A DNA stretch of 64,000 nucleotides from Gloeocapsopsis dulcis (GCF_032163395.1 NZ_CP119968.1:4924001-4988000), one strand, 5' to 3'; positions 8,908 through 17,857 are shown, counted from the first letter of the stretch. The notes: generated by a model from the letters alone, not told the origin. Program-made: numbers and translations.

Positions 8908-9285
8908 GGCTAAAGAGTTGCTCAATATTTTTTCAGAGGAGGTGATGCATTGTATAGAACCGCAACATATGATATTGAACACATTAATTAAAGTACTACA
9001 AAGTAGGATATTTTATAAAATACCAATATACTCAGTATTTTAATAACAAAGTGTATAATCTCAATCTCAAAAATCCATATCAATTAACAGTAAGATAAAT
9101 AAGTTCATATTGTTGAAAATTTTGCTCAGGTTTGAGAACACAAAGTTTTATCTAATTCTCCACTATTACATTTTCTTAGCAATCTGAAAGCCATATTACT
9201 AACTTTTTATAACTTTTTATAATTGCTAATCTTTTCAGAGTATTGTTTAATTATCTTTTGAGACAAATTGATTTGTCTAAGCTGC
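8579..9285 (+). repeat. Segmental duplication, copy A (partner 13443-14340)
   Basis: From the middle of gene 8236 through the 677-bp gap the sequence matches 13443-14340 with scattered differences. Landmarks found in both: CAGAGGAGGTRATGCATTGT, AAAGTACTACAAAGTAGGAT, and a doubled TAACTTTTTA followed by TGCTAATCTTTTCA. Similarity fades about 300 bp before the RTX start. The remaining part to 9584 is very AT-rich and shows no gene or clear terminator. Confidence 0.75.
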
Positions 9286-9584
9286 TTTGATAAAAAAGAA
9301 TGAATGACTATGTGAGAAACCACGCAAATTGAAATATATATTTAACAGAACAAAATATAAATATTTTTTTTATAGTAGGTTATCGTAAGCAAATGTCGAT
9401 TTAGATTTATTTATTTTATTGTTGTTTTTTGAGTGAATATATATTAAAAATAATTATTCCAACTACATTAATGTACAATACTTAATGTTTATAGCCTTTA
9501 TAAAAACTCCTAAAAATACTGGCTTCAATCTAAGTCTCTTAATTCAAGAAAAACCACTTCATAATTATATATTGGAGAAGCTCG

Positions 9585-10610
9585 ATGCCTTATTTAAGAA
9601 TAAATCCAATGAGTCCAGGTCATCGCTCAGCAAGTGAAGACGTTGATTCACTAAACGACTACAATATAACGTTTGAAGATCAACAAGACATATCAAAATA
9701 TATTACTTCGGGTATACCAATACAAATTTATAATACCGAGCCTCCCTTCCCTGACAGTACTGATACAATCGTACTTGAAATTGATGAAACTGCTGGTTTC
9801 GGATTTGCATCTGAAACTTTTACTTTTAGTGAAAAACAAGTACCAATAGGTACTAAGTATATTGACACAACAATTTCATTGGTAGATAAGGGGACGATTA
9901 AAACTGCCATTGTTATTATTGAGGATCGTAACGGACCTGCACCTATTGCAGGCAATGACAGAAATAATTCATTGTATGGTAATGACAGAAACAACTTGAT
10001 CTACGCCAAAAACGGTAACGATCTTGTATCTGCAAGAAAGGGCAATGATACTCTTTATGGTGGTGCTGGTGCTGATACTCTCTATGGTGGTTTGGGGAGT
10101 GATGAACTCTATGGTGGTTCTGGTAATGACAAGCAATTTGGCGATGATGGAAATGACTTACTGTTTGGTTTAGACGGTAATGATTCACTAAATGGTGGTA
10201 AAGGTAATGACCTGTTAATAGGTGGGAGGGGAAAGGACACCCTAATAGGAGGTGAAGGTTCCGACCTTCTTACAGGAGGGAAAGACAATGATGTTCTTAC
10301 TGGTGGTTCTGGTAAAGATGGATTTATATTTTATTCTCCCCAAGAAGGTGTAGATAAAATTACAGACTTTAATTATCAAGAGGATCTAGTTATAATAGAT
10401 GAATCAGGATTCTCAGACCTAAATGTATTACCTGTACTAAGTGATTTTTCATTTATTAATGATATTTTGTACTTCAAGGGAACTTCTATAGCTTCACTAC
10501 AAACTGGTTCTGGTTTCGAGCTTAGTTCTCATATCAAAATTGTTGACTTATCAACATCGTTTAACGCTTCAGACTATTACAACCTGATAGATAATATAAC
10601 AGATGTATAA
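9585..10610 (+). CDS. RTX calcium-binding repeat protein with N-terminal beta domain
   Basis: 341 residues without a cleavable signal. Residues ~1-120 form a beta-rich domain with acidic motifs (PFPDSTDTIVLEIDETAGF, FTFSEKQVPIGTKY, AIVIIEDRNG) that recalls repeat units of calcium-binding adhesins. Residues ~125-245 carry about a dozen GGxGxDxLx repeats. The C-terminal ~95 residues start with GGSGKDGFIFYSPQEG and the capping motif DKITDFNYQEDLVII. Expected to be a secreted or surface calcium-binding protein, type I export by family precedent. An AGGAGA-like ribosome site lies before the ATG. A strong terminator follows, so it is transcribed apart from the TpsA gene at 10748 or only partly read through. 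Confidence 0.88.
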   Translation: MPYLRINPMSPGHRSASEDVDSLNDYNITFEDQQDISKYITSGIPIQIYNTEPPFPDSTDTIVLEIDETAGFGFASETFTFSEKQVPIGTKYIDTTISLVDKGTIKTAIVIIEDRNGPAPIAGNDRNNSLYGNDRNNLIYAKNGNDLVSARKGNDTLYGGAGADTLYGGLGSDELYGGSGNDKQFGDDGNDLLFGLDGNDSLNGGKGNDLLIGGRGKDTLIGGEGSDLLTGGKDNDVLTGGSGKDGFIFYSPQEGVDKITDFNYQEDLVIIDESGFSDLNVLPVLSDFSFINDILYFKGTSIASLQTGSGFELSSHIKIVDLSTSFNASDYYNLIDNITDV

Positions 10611-10656
10611 TTTTATATGATTTAAGGTTTTTAACCACGAAAAATCTGATTATTTG

Positions 10657-10702
10657 TTCAATTTCTTGTTAAAAAAAAGTAACAAGAAATTGAATATTTT
10701 TT
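10657..10702 (+). terminator. Strong rho-independent terminator between RTX and TpsA genes
   Basis: A perfect 15-bp stem, TTCAATTTCTTGTTA pairing with TAACAAGAAATTGAA, with an A-rich 8-base loop and a following TATTTTTT. It lies only 45 bp before the ATG of the next gene, so that gene needs a promoter within this short gap or readthrough. Confidence 0.85.
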
Positions 10703-10747
10703 AGTATCAATTAAATTAAGTTATCTATTCAATTTTTTCTTTCAAAT

Positions 10748-13339
10748 ATGAAACTTCCTCACCAATATTTTAAATATACTAGTAGTAGTATATTTTTACT
10801 TGTTTTAGCAATAGCAAGTCCGCTTCAGGCTCAAATCATTGAGGAGCGGACTTTAACTGATCCTTCTAGTGTGACTATAGAAGGTAACAATAGTATCATT
10901 ACTGGTGGTAGCCAAGCTGGAAGTAACTTATTTCATAGCTTTAGCGAGTTTTCAGTTCCCACTAACAGCTTTGCTTCTTTTCGAGAAGTTGCTCCAGAAA
11001 TTGAGAATGTGCTGACTCGCGTGACAGGAACCTCTGTTTCAAACATTGATGGTTTAATTGAAGTACTGCAGCCCAATGGTAATGTAAGCCCTGCAAACTT
11101 TTTTCTACTCAATCCGAATGGAATTATTTTTGGTCCTAGGGCTGAACTGAATGTTGGTGGCTCTTTTATTGCAAGTACTGCAAGTAGTATTATCTTTGCT
11201 GATGGAACCTCTTTTAGTGCTATAAACTTTCCAACAACTGAGTCATTACTGACAGTAAGTGTACCTGTAGGATTGCAATTTGGTACGCTAGCTGCAAGCA
11301 TTCAAGTGCAAGAGGGAAGCACTGTCCTACGAGTGCCAGATGGCTCAACACTAGGGCTTGTCGGTGGCAAATTGGAGATAGCAGGAAGAGGGGAGAGAAC
11401 TTTAGTAGCACTAGGCGGCAGGATTGATTTAGGAAGCGTTGCGGGAAAAGTGACACCAGAAACTGCACCTGTACAAGTTAGCCTCACTCCTGTTGATAAG
11501 GGTTGGGCTTTAGGATACGAAGGTATACAGAATTTTGAGGATACTCTACTTTCTCAACAAGCTTTCTTAGATGTCAGCGGTGAAGGTAGTGGGGACATTC
11601 AAATCCAAGGTAGACAAGTTACTCTTGCTAACTACTCATATATTTTGGCAGCAACATTAGGGAATCAAAGCGGCGGAGAAGTCTTTATTCGAGCCTCTGA
11701 GCTTAACATAACAGATGTTTCAGCCGTTGCTGCTTTGACTATAGGCTCTGGGAAAGGTGCAAATGTCAACATTGAGACTGGTCGAATACTTCTTCTGAAT
11801 GGAGGACAAATATCAGCTGATACTTACGGAGAAGGTCAGGGCGGAAACTTAAATGTAACGGCGATTGAATCTGTGACTGCGGTTGGTAGTGAGTCAGAAG
11901 AAGGATTTTTTCCAAGTGGCTTGTTAACTCAAGCACGGGAAGAGGCAACAGGAACAGCAGGGAACTTATCGCTAATTACAAACAAGCTGATTATCCAAGA
12001 CGGAGCGCAAGTGGGATCTGGTACTTTCGGTGCTGGAAATTCAGGAAATGTCACTGTTCGAGCTTCAGAAATTGACATCGTTGGCGTTGCGCGTACACCA
12101 GAGGGTGAACCAATAAGTAAAGCGGGCTTACCTTTTCCTAGTGGCTTATTTGCTAGCACTGAAGAAAACTCTAATGGAAATAGTGGAAATTTAAAAGTTA
12201 CGACAGACCGTTTGAGCATTCGTGATGGTGCAGTTTTGCAAACCGCAACGTTTGGAAGTGGAAATGCTGGAGATTTAACTATTCAAGCAGCACAAGCTAT
12301 CGAAGTCGCTGGCACTGTTAATGTTGAGGGTGAAGACCTAAAATCTGGCTTATTTGCAAATTCTGGAGGATTACCTGGAACTGGCTTACCAAATATTGAG
12401 GAGGCAACTGGTCGTGGAGGAAACTTAAGGATTCAAACCGATGAATTAATTGTTCGGGATGGCGCGGTGGTGGCGGTGAGTAGTGTCAACGAAACAACAG
12501 AGGCTCAAGGTGCAGGAACTTTGCAAATCGATGCTCAAACTATCCGTCTAGATGAAGGAGAAATTGTCGCTAACACTGCTTCAGGTCAAGGTGGAGATAT
12601 TAATTTAAACGTGCAAGATTTATTTTTGCGCCGAAATAGTGAGATTTCTACAACAGCAGGTATTGCAGGTTCTGGTGGAGATGGTGGCGATATATCTATC
12701 AACAATGCTCGATTCATTATTGCTGCGCCGAATGAAAATAATGACATTAAAGCCAATGCGTTTCTCGGTCAAGGAGGAAGAGTTGCAATTGATGCACAAA
12801 ATATTTTTGGCTTGACAGTACGCAGCTTGCAAGATTTGCAAACTTTGTTAGGAACCAGCGATCCGGCACAACTCGATCCCGTTCGACTCCTAAGTAGTGA
12901 TATCACAGCAATTTCCCAAACTAACCCACAATTAAGCGGTGAAGTTGTCATTAATACCCCAGATGTCGATCCCAGTCGCGGTGCAGTAGTGTTACCACAA
13001 AATTTAGTCGATGTTTCAGGACTGATTGCGCAAGGTTGTGCGGCTGGAAATGTTGCTAACGAAAGTCAATTTGTCGTAATGGGACGCGGTGGTTTACCGC
13101 CAAATCCTGGAGAAGTCCTCAGTAGTGATGATGTCTGGCAAGATTGGCGTTCTTCTAGTACTACAACAGGAAATACAGGTATGAGCGCACCCACACCCCC
13201 CACCACCTCAGCTCCTCTTGTAGAAGCGACAAACTGGGCAACCAACAACAAAGGCGAAGTCATGTTGATCGCTGCAACTCTACAATCCACGCCTCAACAT
13301 TCTCAATTTCCGTCAACAGTATCCTGCAATACACGTTAA
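10748..13339 (+). CDS. Filamentous haemagglutinin-type TpsA exoprotein (copy 1)
   Basis: 863 residues. Signal peptide at 1-29 (IFLLVLAIASPLQAQ). Residues ~40-170 are a TPS (haemagglutination activity) domain with the family hallmarks GSNLFHSFSEFSV, NIDGLI, FFLLNPNGIIFG and GGSFIASTASSI. This domain is what a TpsB outer-membrane pore recognises. The rest is a beta-helix of ~20-30-residue repeats (GGNLxIxTxxLxIRDGAxVxxxTxGxGxAGN). The last ~120 residues (VVLPQNLVDVSGLIAQGC ... GGLPPNPGEVLSSDDVWQDW) are the cyanobacterial C-terminal signature. No TpsB gene lies in the window. Its 3' third is almost the same as that of the copy at 15105. Confidence 0.92.
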   Translation: MKLPHQYFKYTSSSIFLLVLAIASPLQAQIIEERTLTDPSSVTIEGNNSIITGGSQAGSNLFHSFSEFSVPTNSFASFREVAPEIENVLTRVTGTSVSNIDGLIEVLQPNGNVSPANFFLLNPNGIIFGPRAELNVGGSFIASTASSIIFADGTSFSAINFPTTESLLTVSVPVGLQFGTLAASIQVQEGSTVLRVPDGSTLGLVGGKLEIAGRGERTLVALGGRIDLGSVAGKVTPETAPVQVSLTPVDKGWALGYEGIQNFEDTLLSQQAFLDVSGEGSGDIQIQGRQVTLANYSYILAATLGNQSGGEVFIRASELNITDVSAVAALTIGSGKGANVNIETGRILLLNGGQISADTYGEGQGGNLNVTAIESVTAVGSESEEGFFPSGLLTQAREEATGTAGNLSLITNKLIIQDGAQVGSGTFGAGNSGNVTVRASEIDIVGVARTPEGEPISKAGLPFPSGLFASTEENSNGNSGNLKVTTDRLSIRDGAVLQTATFGSGNAGDLTIQAAQAIEVAGTVNVEGEDLKSGLFANSGGLPGTGLPNIEEATGRGGNLRIQTDELIVRDGAVVAVSSVNETTEAQGAGTLQIDAQTIRLDEGEIVANTASGQGGDINLNVQDLFLRRNSEISTTAGIAGSGGDGGDISINNARFIIAAPNENNDIKANAFLGQGGRVAIDAQNIFGLTVRSLQDLQTLLGTSDPAQLDPVRLLSSDITAISQTNPQLSGEVVINTPDVDPSRGAVVLPQNLVDVSGLIAQGCAAGNVANESQFVVMGRGGLPPNPGEVLSSDDVWQDWRSSSTTTGNTGMSAPTPPTTSAPLVEATNWATNNKGEVMLIAATLQSTPQHSQFPSTVSCNTR
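12637..13050 (+). repeat. 414-bp identical tract shared by the two TpsA genes (copy 1)
   Basis: Bases 12637-13050 and 16970-17383 (offset 4333) are the same at every base I compared, including third codon positions, while flanking sequence on both sides differs. This indicates recent gene conversion or duplication. Confidence 0.85.
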
Positions 13340-13361
13340 CTAGATAGAGTTTAACTTTGCC

Positions 13362-13379
13362 AGTCTGCCAAGGCGGACT
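13362..13379. repeat. Hairpin repeat after TpsA copy 1
   Basis: AGTCTGCCAAGGCGGACT, a short dyad of the same form as AGTCCACGAAGGTGGACT at 17776. Both lie just after a TpsA gene. Confidence 0.5.
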
Positions 13380-13442
13380 TGATTTGCTATACCATGACAC
13401 AATTTTTGCGTACAGATGGATATCTCAGGACTTACGCAATGG

Positions 13443-13920
13443 TCATTTTTTACAAGTGTGCTGGACTATAGCAATTGCTTAGAGGCTATTTTGCAGCTAT
13501 ATCAAAACGGTACTTTGAATCTTCAACCACAAAATAGTTGCGTGGTGCAAAACAATCAACAGACTTCTTGCAAAAGTACTTAAACTGTTATGTTGAGCGA
13601 AACGAAACATCTCTTGAGATTCTAGCCTGCGGCAACGCTGCGCGAACACTCCACTGCGTTTCGTTCAGAATGACATCGTAGCTTTTTGACTTATGCAAGA
13701 GGTCTAACAATTGTCAAATTCGCAAGCTTTGGAATTAATCTCAGCGGCAAACTTCTATGCGACCAATATGCTAGAACGTAAACTTTATCCGCCTCGCGGT
13801 CAACGCCGCCGAGTTGCCCAAATATTTCAGTTTATATATGACATTGATGCAAGTGACGCAGAGATGCAGAAGTTAGCAACACAAAGTTACAGTAATTCAC
13901 AGATGGATAGACCACAGTGA
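13443..13920 (+). pseudogene. Broken copy of gene 8236 (C-terminal module only)
   Basis: Reads as the C-terminal ~100 residues of the 8236 protein: DYSNCLEAILQLYQNGTLN up to 13560, then after a 145-bp insertion NSQALELISAANFYATNMLERK to the stop at 13918. The signal peptide and two-cysteine domain are missing; the left break lies at a CAGGACTTACGCA sequence (13427-13439), which resembles the end of a cyanobacterial insertion element. The MITE puts a stop codon in the frame (TAA at 13580). The second half remains open from a TTG at 13711 but has no export signal. Confidence 0.8.
13561..13705. mobile_element. 145-bp MITE inserted in the 8236-like pseudogene
   Basis: Terminal inverted repeats AGACTTCTTGCAAAAGT (13561-13577) and, reversed, AGACCTCTTGCATAAGT (13689-13705). 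It has no coding capacity. The uninterrupted paralogue at about 8697 reads TCAACAATT where this copy has TCAAC-element-AACAATT, which gives a 3-bp target duplication, AAC. Internal GCGAAACGAAAC and GCGTTTCGTTC form a second inner dyad. Confidence 0.8.
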
Positions 13921-14393
13921 GGGTATGCAGTAGGTAGTTACATGGTTGAGTCAATACATGAAGTTGCCTAACATTATTTTCAGAGGAGGTAATGCATTGT
14001 ATAAAACTGCAACATATGATTTTAGACACATAATTTAAAGTACTACAAAGTAGGATATATTCTGAGATACCAATATACTTAGTCTTTCAATTATGAATGT
14101 ATAAGCTTGTTTTTAACAACTCATACTACTTAATAATAGGGTAAACAAGTTTATATTAAAGAATCTATTGTTTACAATTAACAAATAACCTTCATAATTG
14201 TTCTTCGTATCGTTATATTTTCTTAACGAGTGAACAGCCCCAACTACTAACTTTTTATAACTTTTTATAACTGCTAATCTTTTCAAGGTATTGTTTGATT
14301 ATCTCTTGAGACAAGTTAAGCTCCGCTTGCTGTTTTAATCTAAATAGCTCACCTAGTTAATTAATCCTAAAAATTATAAGGAATTTAAGTAAA

Positions 14394-14987
14394 ATGGCAC
14401 GCTTCATTCGCAGTGGTATGGCAGACTCACCTATTATCGAAGCAACCAATGCAGATGACTTTGTACTTGCTGGACCCCAAGATAATGTGGTTCGTGCTAA
14501 AGGTGGTAACGACTTTGTATTTGGTGAGGATGGCTTTGACACACTATATGGTGGTAGAGGTAACGACTCTTTATTTGGCGGAAACGATGATGACATTCTC
14601 TATGGTGGGAATGGTAATGACTTTCTCTATGGTGAAAATGGTAATGACAGCCTATTTGGAGGTGATGGTCACGATACTTTGATTGGAGGAGAAGGCGCTG
14701 ATACCTTAACAGGAGGTTCGGGTAAAGATATATTTTACTTTGGTACTCTTCCTGACAACTCAACTGATTTTGACACTATTACAGACTTTCAACCAGGAGC
14801 AGATAAAATTCAGGTTGAAGGAGTAGAATTTTTTAACGGTATTGATGATAGAAGTCTTGCTCGATTTATATACAATGGCGTTACAGGCGAGTTATCTTTT
14901 GACGCAGGAGCTGGATTTCTTACCAAGTTTGCACAACTACAGACTAACCTAAATTTTGTCGCTAGTCGCGATATTAGCATTGTGTAG
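14394..14987 (+). CDS. Short RTX calcium-binding repeat protein
   Basis: 197 residues, no signal peptide. After ~35 residues (MARFIRSGMADSPIIEATNADDFVLAGPQDN) come seven or so GGxGxDxLx repeats at ~37-110 and the capping segment TLTGGSGKDIFYFG ... DFDTITDFQPGADKIQVEG. This is the RTX gene of the second module copy. Compared with 9585 it lacks the 120-residue N-terminal beta domain. The upstream noncoding sequence is shared with 9585, suggesting shared control. A hairpin terminator follows. Confidence 0.88.
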   Translation: MARFIRSGMADSPIIEATNADDFVLAGPQDNVVRAKGGNDFVFGEDGFDTLYGGRGNDSLFGGNDDDILYGGNGNDFLYGENGNDSLFGGDGHDTLIGGEGADTLTGGSGKDIFYFGTLPDNSTDFDTITDFQPGADKIQVEGVEFFNGIDDRSLARFIYNGVTGELSFDAGAGFLTKFAQLQTNLNFVASRDISIV

Positions 14988-15051
14988 TTATGCAGTATCT
15001 GGATTAGTATAAAAGTACTTATCGAACGGGTAATCAATAAGCAACTTGCAG

Positions 15052-15084
15052 AACAGCAGTTTTGTGAGTTGCTGTTTCTTCTTT
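15052..15084 (+). terminator. Rho-independent terminator after RTX gene 14394
   Basis: AACAGCA pairs with TGCTGTT around an 11-base loop, followed by TCTTCTTT. An overlapping alternative stem AGCAACT / AGTTGCT lies just outside it. Confidence 0.6.
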
Positions 15085-15104
15085 AATATGTAGGGTATTT
15101 TGAC

Positions 15105-17666
15105 GTGGCTTCTTCTTGTAGCCGTTTGTGCTGTTATCTAAAAATAGCAAGTTTACTAACAATTAGTGGTGCGATCGCTTTCTGGGCAAATTCTGTATCA
15201 GCCCAGATTACACCTGATAGCACTTTGGGTAGTGAAAGTTCTATTGTTACACCTGAAGTTGATAGCAATACTTCGCCAGTGTATCAAATAGATGGTGGAG
15301 CAGTTCGCGGCACAAACCTTTTTCATAGCTTCGAGCAATTCTCTCTACCTACTGGTAGTGCAGCTTACTTCAACAATGCTTTAGAAATCGACAATATTAT
15401 TAGCAGAGTAACAGGTTCGTCTATCTCTAATATCGATGGTTTAATTCAAGCTAATGGCACAGCTAACTTGTTTCTGCTTAACCCCAACGGGATTACCTTT
15501 GGTTCTGGAGCAAGATTATCCCTTGGAGGTTCTTTTCTAGGAAGTACGGCTAGTAGCCTCAACTTTGCTGATGGTACACAGTTTCGTACCAGTATACAGT
15601 CAGATGCATCCTTATTGACCGTAAGTGTTCCTATTGGATTGCAATTTGGCACTACGGCAGGAGAAATTCGCGTTCAAGGTTCAGGTGCAATACTAGATCC
15701 AAACACTGGTTTACTTTCAAACAAAGACGCCGGTTTATCTGTACGACCAAACGCAACTTTAGGTTTGATAGGTAGTAATCTAAAGCTAGAAGGCAGCATC
15801 TTAGGAACAAACGGCGGACGAATTGAATTAGGTAGTGTTGCTGATGAAGGTACAGTTAGCCTTAAACCAATAGCAAAAGGCTGGGGTTTAGGATATGAAA
15901 ATATCTCATCTTTTGGAAATATTCAGTTATCCGATGCAGCAGCAGTAGATGCCAATGGTGCAGGTGGTGGAGACATCCACATTCGGGGCAATACGATCAG
16001 AATTATCGATGGCTCCCAGATTGAAGCTAGCACTTTAGGAGCGCAACCAGGAGGAACACTGGAGATATATGCTACTGAGTCTGTAGAAGTTATTGGCATG
16101 AGTGGCATGTTTGCTTTAGTGTATGAGACAGCTACGGGTGCAGGGGGAAGTATAGAGATTGAAACGGGTAAGTTAGTTCTTCAAGATGTGGCACAGATCA
16201 GCACTGCTACATATGGTGAGGGTTCGGCAGGAAGCTTGACTGTAAAAGCTTCTGAGTCAGTGGAACTGAGCGGCAGCTTAGTGATAAGCTCTGAGGAAGT
16301 TTATGGCAGTGGATTAACTACTAATGTTTTACCAGGGGCTACAGGCTTTGGAGGAGATTTATTTGTAGAAACCAAGCAGTTATTTATTCAAGATGGAGCA
16401 CAAATTGGCTCTTTCGTAGATGGTTTTAGTTCAGGAGGGAAAGTGGAGGTGAGAGCCTCTGAACTAGTTGAGCTAAGTGGTACTCCAGTTGAAAATAGCA
16501 AGTTTCCTAGTGGTATATTCACTTCCGTGCAAGAAGGAGCTTTTGGTAATGCCAACAATATATATATAGAAACGAAACAATTGACTATTCGAGATGGTGC
16601 AGCACTATCTACTGCTACATATGGCTCAGGAGCGGGTGGAAATTTGACTGTAAAAGCTACAGTAGTGGAAGTAATCGGAAGATCGCAGGATGATCAAGCT
16701 CCTAGCTGGATAACTGCTCAAGTATTTGAGGAAAGTACTGGAAAAGCAGGAAATGTAACGATTGAAACTAGAAATTTGGTCGTTCGGGATGGTGCAGAAG
16801 TAGCTGTAAGCAGCCTCAACTCAACACCCGATGCTCAAGGTGCAGGAAACTTGCAAGTAGCTGCTCAAACTATTTATTTGGATGACCAAGGGAAAATTAT
16901 TGCAAATACTGCTTCAGGTCAAGGTGGAAATATTAATCTAAACGTGCAAGATTTATTCCTGCGTCGCACTAGTGAGATTTCTACAACAGCAGGTATTGCA
17001 GGTTCTGGTGGAGATGGTGGCGATATATCTATCAACAATGCTCGATTCATTATTGCTGCGCCGAATGAAAATAATGACATTAAAGCCAATGCGTTTCTCG
17101 GTCAAGGAGGAAGAGTTGCAATTGATGCACAAAATATTTTTGGCTTGACAGTACGCAGCTTGCAAGATTTGCAAACTTTGTTAGGAACCAGCGATCCGGC
17201 ACAACTCGATCCCGTTCGACTCCTAAGTAGTGATATCACAGCAATTTCCCAAACTAACCCACAATTAAGCGGTGAAGTTGTCATTAATACCCCAGATGTC
17301 GATCCCAGTCGCGGTGCAGTAGTGTTACCACAAAATTTAGTCGATGTTTCAGGACTGATTGCGCAAGGTTGTGCGGCTGGAAACGTTGCTAACGAAAGTC
17401 AATTTGTTGTGACGGGACGCGGTGGCTTACCTCCAAATCCTGGGGAAGTCCTTAGTAGTGATGATGTCTGGCAAGACTGGCGTTCTTCTAGTGTTACTAC
17501 CATAAATGCGCCAGAGGCAGCGATCGCCCCCTCACCCCGCACCACCTCAACTCCTCTCATAGAAGCGACAAACTGGGCAACCAACAATCAAGGTGAAGTC
17601 ATGCTAATCGCTGCTACGTCTACAAATGCTGTAAATCCTGGACAAAGCGTTATATCTTGTCGTTAG
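15105..17666 (+). CDS. Filamentous haemagglutinin-type TpsA exoprotein (copy 2)
   Basis: 853 residues from a GTG start. Signal peptide at ~1-34 (SLLTISGAIAFWANSVSAQ). The TPS domain follows (GTNLFHSFEQFSLP, NIDGLIQANGTANLFLLNPNG, GGSFLGSTASSLNFADG), then a beta-helix of GGxLxIxTxxLxIQDGAxI repeats and the C-terminal signature GLPPNPGEVLSSDDVWQDW. The N-terminal two thirds differ clearly from copy 1, whereas residues ~620-780 match it throughout. Likely a secreted adhesin needing a TpsB partner encoded elsewhere. The start lacks a strong ribosome site; no better start was seen. Confidence 0.9.
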   Translation: MASSCSRLCCYLKIASLLTISGAIAFWANSVSAQITPDSTLGSESSIVTPEVDSNTSPVYQIDGGAVRGTNLFHSFEQFSLPTGSAAYFNNALEIDNIISRVTGSSISNIDGLIQANGTANLFLLNPNGITFGSGARLSLGGSFLGSTASSLNFADGTQFRTSIQSDASLLTVSVPIGLQFGTTAGEIRVQGSGAILDPNTGLLSNKDAGLSVRPNATLGLIGSNLKLEGSILGTNGGRIELGSVADEGTVSLKPIAKGWGLGYENISSFGNIQLSDAAAVDANGAGGGDIHIRGNTIRIIDGSQIEASTLGAQPGGTLEIYATESVEVIGMSGMFALVYETATGAGGSIEIETGKLVLQDVAQISTATYGEGSAGSLTVKASESVELSGSLVISSEEVYGSGLTTNVLPGATGFGGDLFVETKQLFIQDGAQIGSFVDGFSSGGKVEVRASELVELSGTPVENSKFPSGIFTSVQEGAFGNANNIYIETKQLTIRDGAALSTATYGSGAGGNLTVKATVVEVIGRSQDDQAPSWITAQVFEESTGKAGNVTIETRNLVVRDGAEVAVSSLNSTPDAQGAGNLQVAAQTIYLDDQGKIIANTASGQGGNINLNVQDLFLRRTSEISTTAGIAGSGGDGGDISINNARFIIAAPNENNDIKANAFLGQGGRVAIDAQNIFGLTVRSLQDLQTLLGTSDPAQLDPVRLLSSDITAISQTNPQLSGEVVINTPDVDPSRGAVVLPQNLVDVSGLIAQGCAAGNVANESQFVVTGRGGLPPNPGEVLSSDDVWQDWRSSSVTTINAPEAAIAPSPRTTSTPLIEATNWATNNQGEVMLIAATSTNAVNPGQSVISCR
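16970..17383 (+). repeat. 414-bp identical tract shared by the two TpsA genes (copy 2)
   Basis: Partner of 12637-13050; the first difference at the right end is T (13051) versus C (17384). Confidence 0.85.
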
Positions 17667-17775
17667 TACTATTTCTGAGTATTAACACTATCTAAATAAA
17701 CGTTAGTTCCACGAAAGGTTGAAACTACAGCTAAATAGACAAAGAAGCATTCTATAAACATAGACTATTGCCATT

Positions 17776-17822
17776 AGTCCACGAAGGTGGACTTCGTTTA
17801 TTGAGCTGCGACTTCAGTCGCC
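17776..17822. repeat. Double-hairpin cyanobacterial repeat
   Basis: AGTCCACGAAGGTGGACT followed by GCGACTTCAGTCGC, two perfect dyads 14 bp apart. A relative of the first is at 13362, of the second at 55208. It may act as a terminator for TpsA copy 2. Confidence 0.6.
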
Positions 17823-17829
17823 AAGCTAT

Positions 17830-17857
17830 CTGCATAAACCAACCGAAGCATCCCTAT
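17830..17857 (+). promoter_or_regulatory. Shared promoter-like motif, copy 4 (small gene 17914)
   Basis: CTGCATAAACCAA then CATCCCTAT in the same 28-bp frame as the three copies at 5275, 6466 and 7401. It ends 56 bp before the ATG at 17914, and may also serve the caspase-WD40 gene at 18287. Confidence 0.55.

Larger units (their letters stand above)
13443..14340 (+). repeat. Segmental duplication, copy B (partner 8579-9285)
   Basis: Holds the broken gene copy plus about 420 bp of noncoding sequence matching copy A up to about 50 bp before the RTX gene at 14394. Copy B lacks roughly 250 bp of AT-rich sequence that separates copy A from its RTX gene. No separate gene is visible between 13921 and 14393. 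Confidence 0.75.

Noticed and set aside
14394-14763. Long minus-strand and +2 frames inside RTX and TpsA genes
   Set aside because: They arise from the repeated glycine/aspartate codons and lack starts, ribosome sites or domains.
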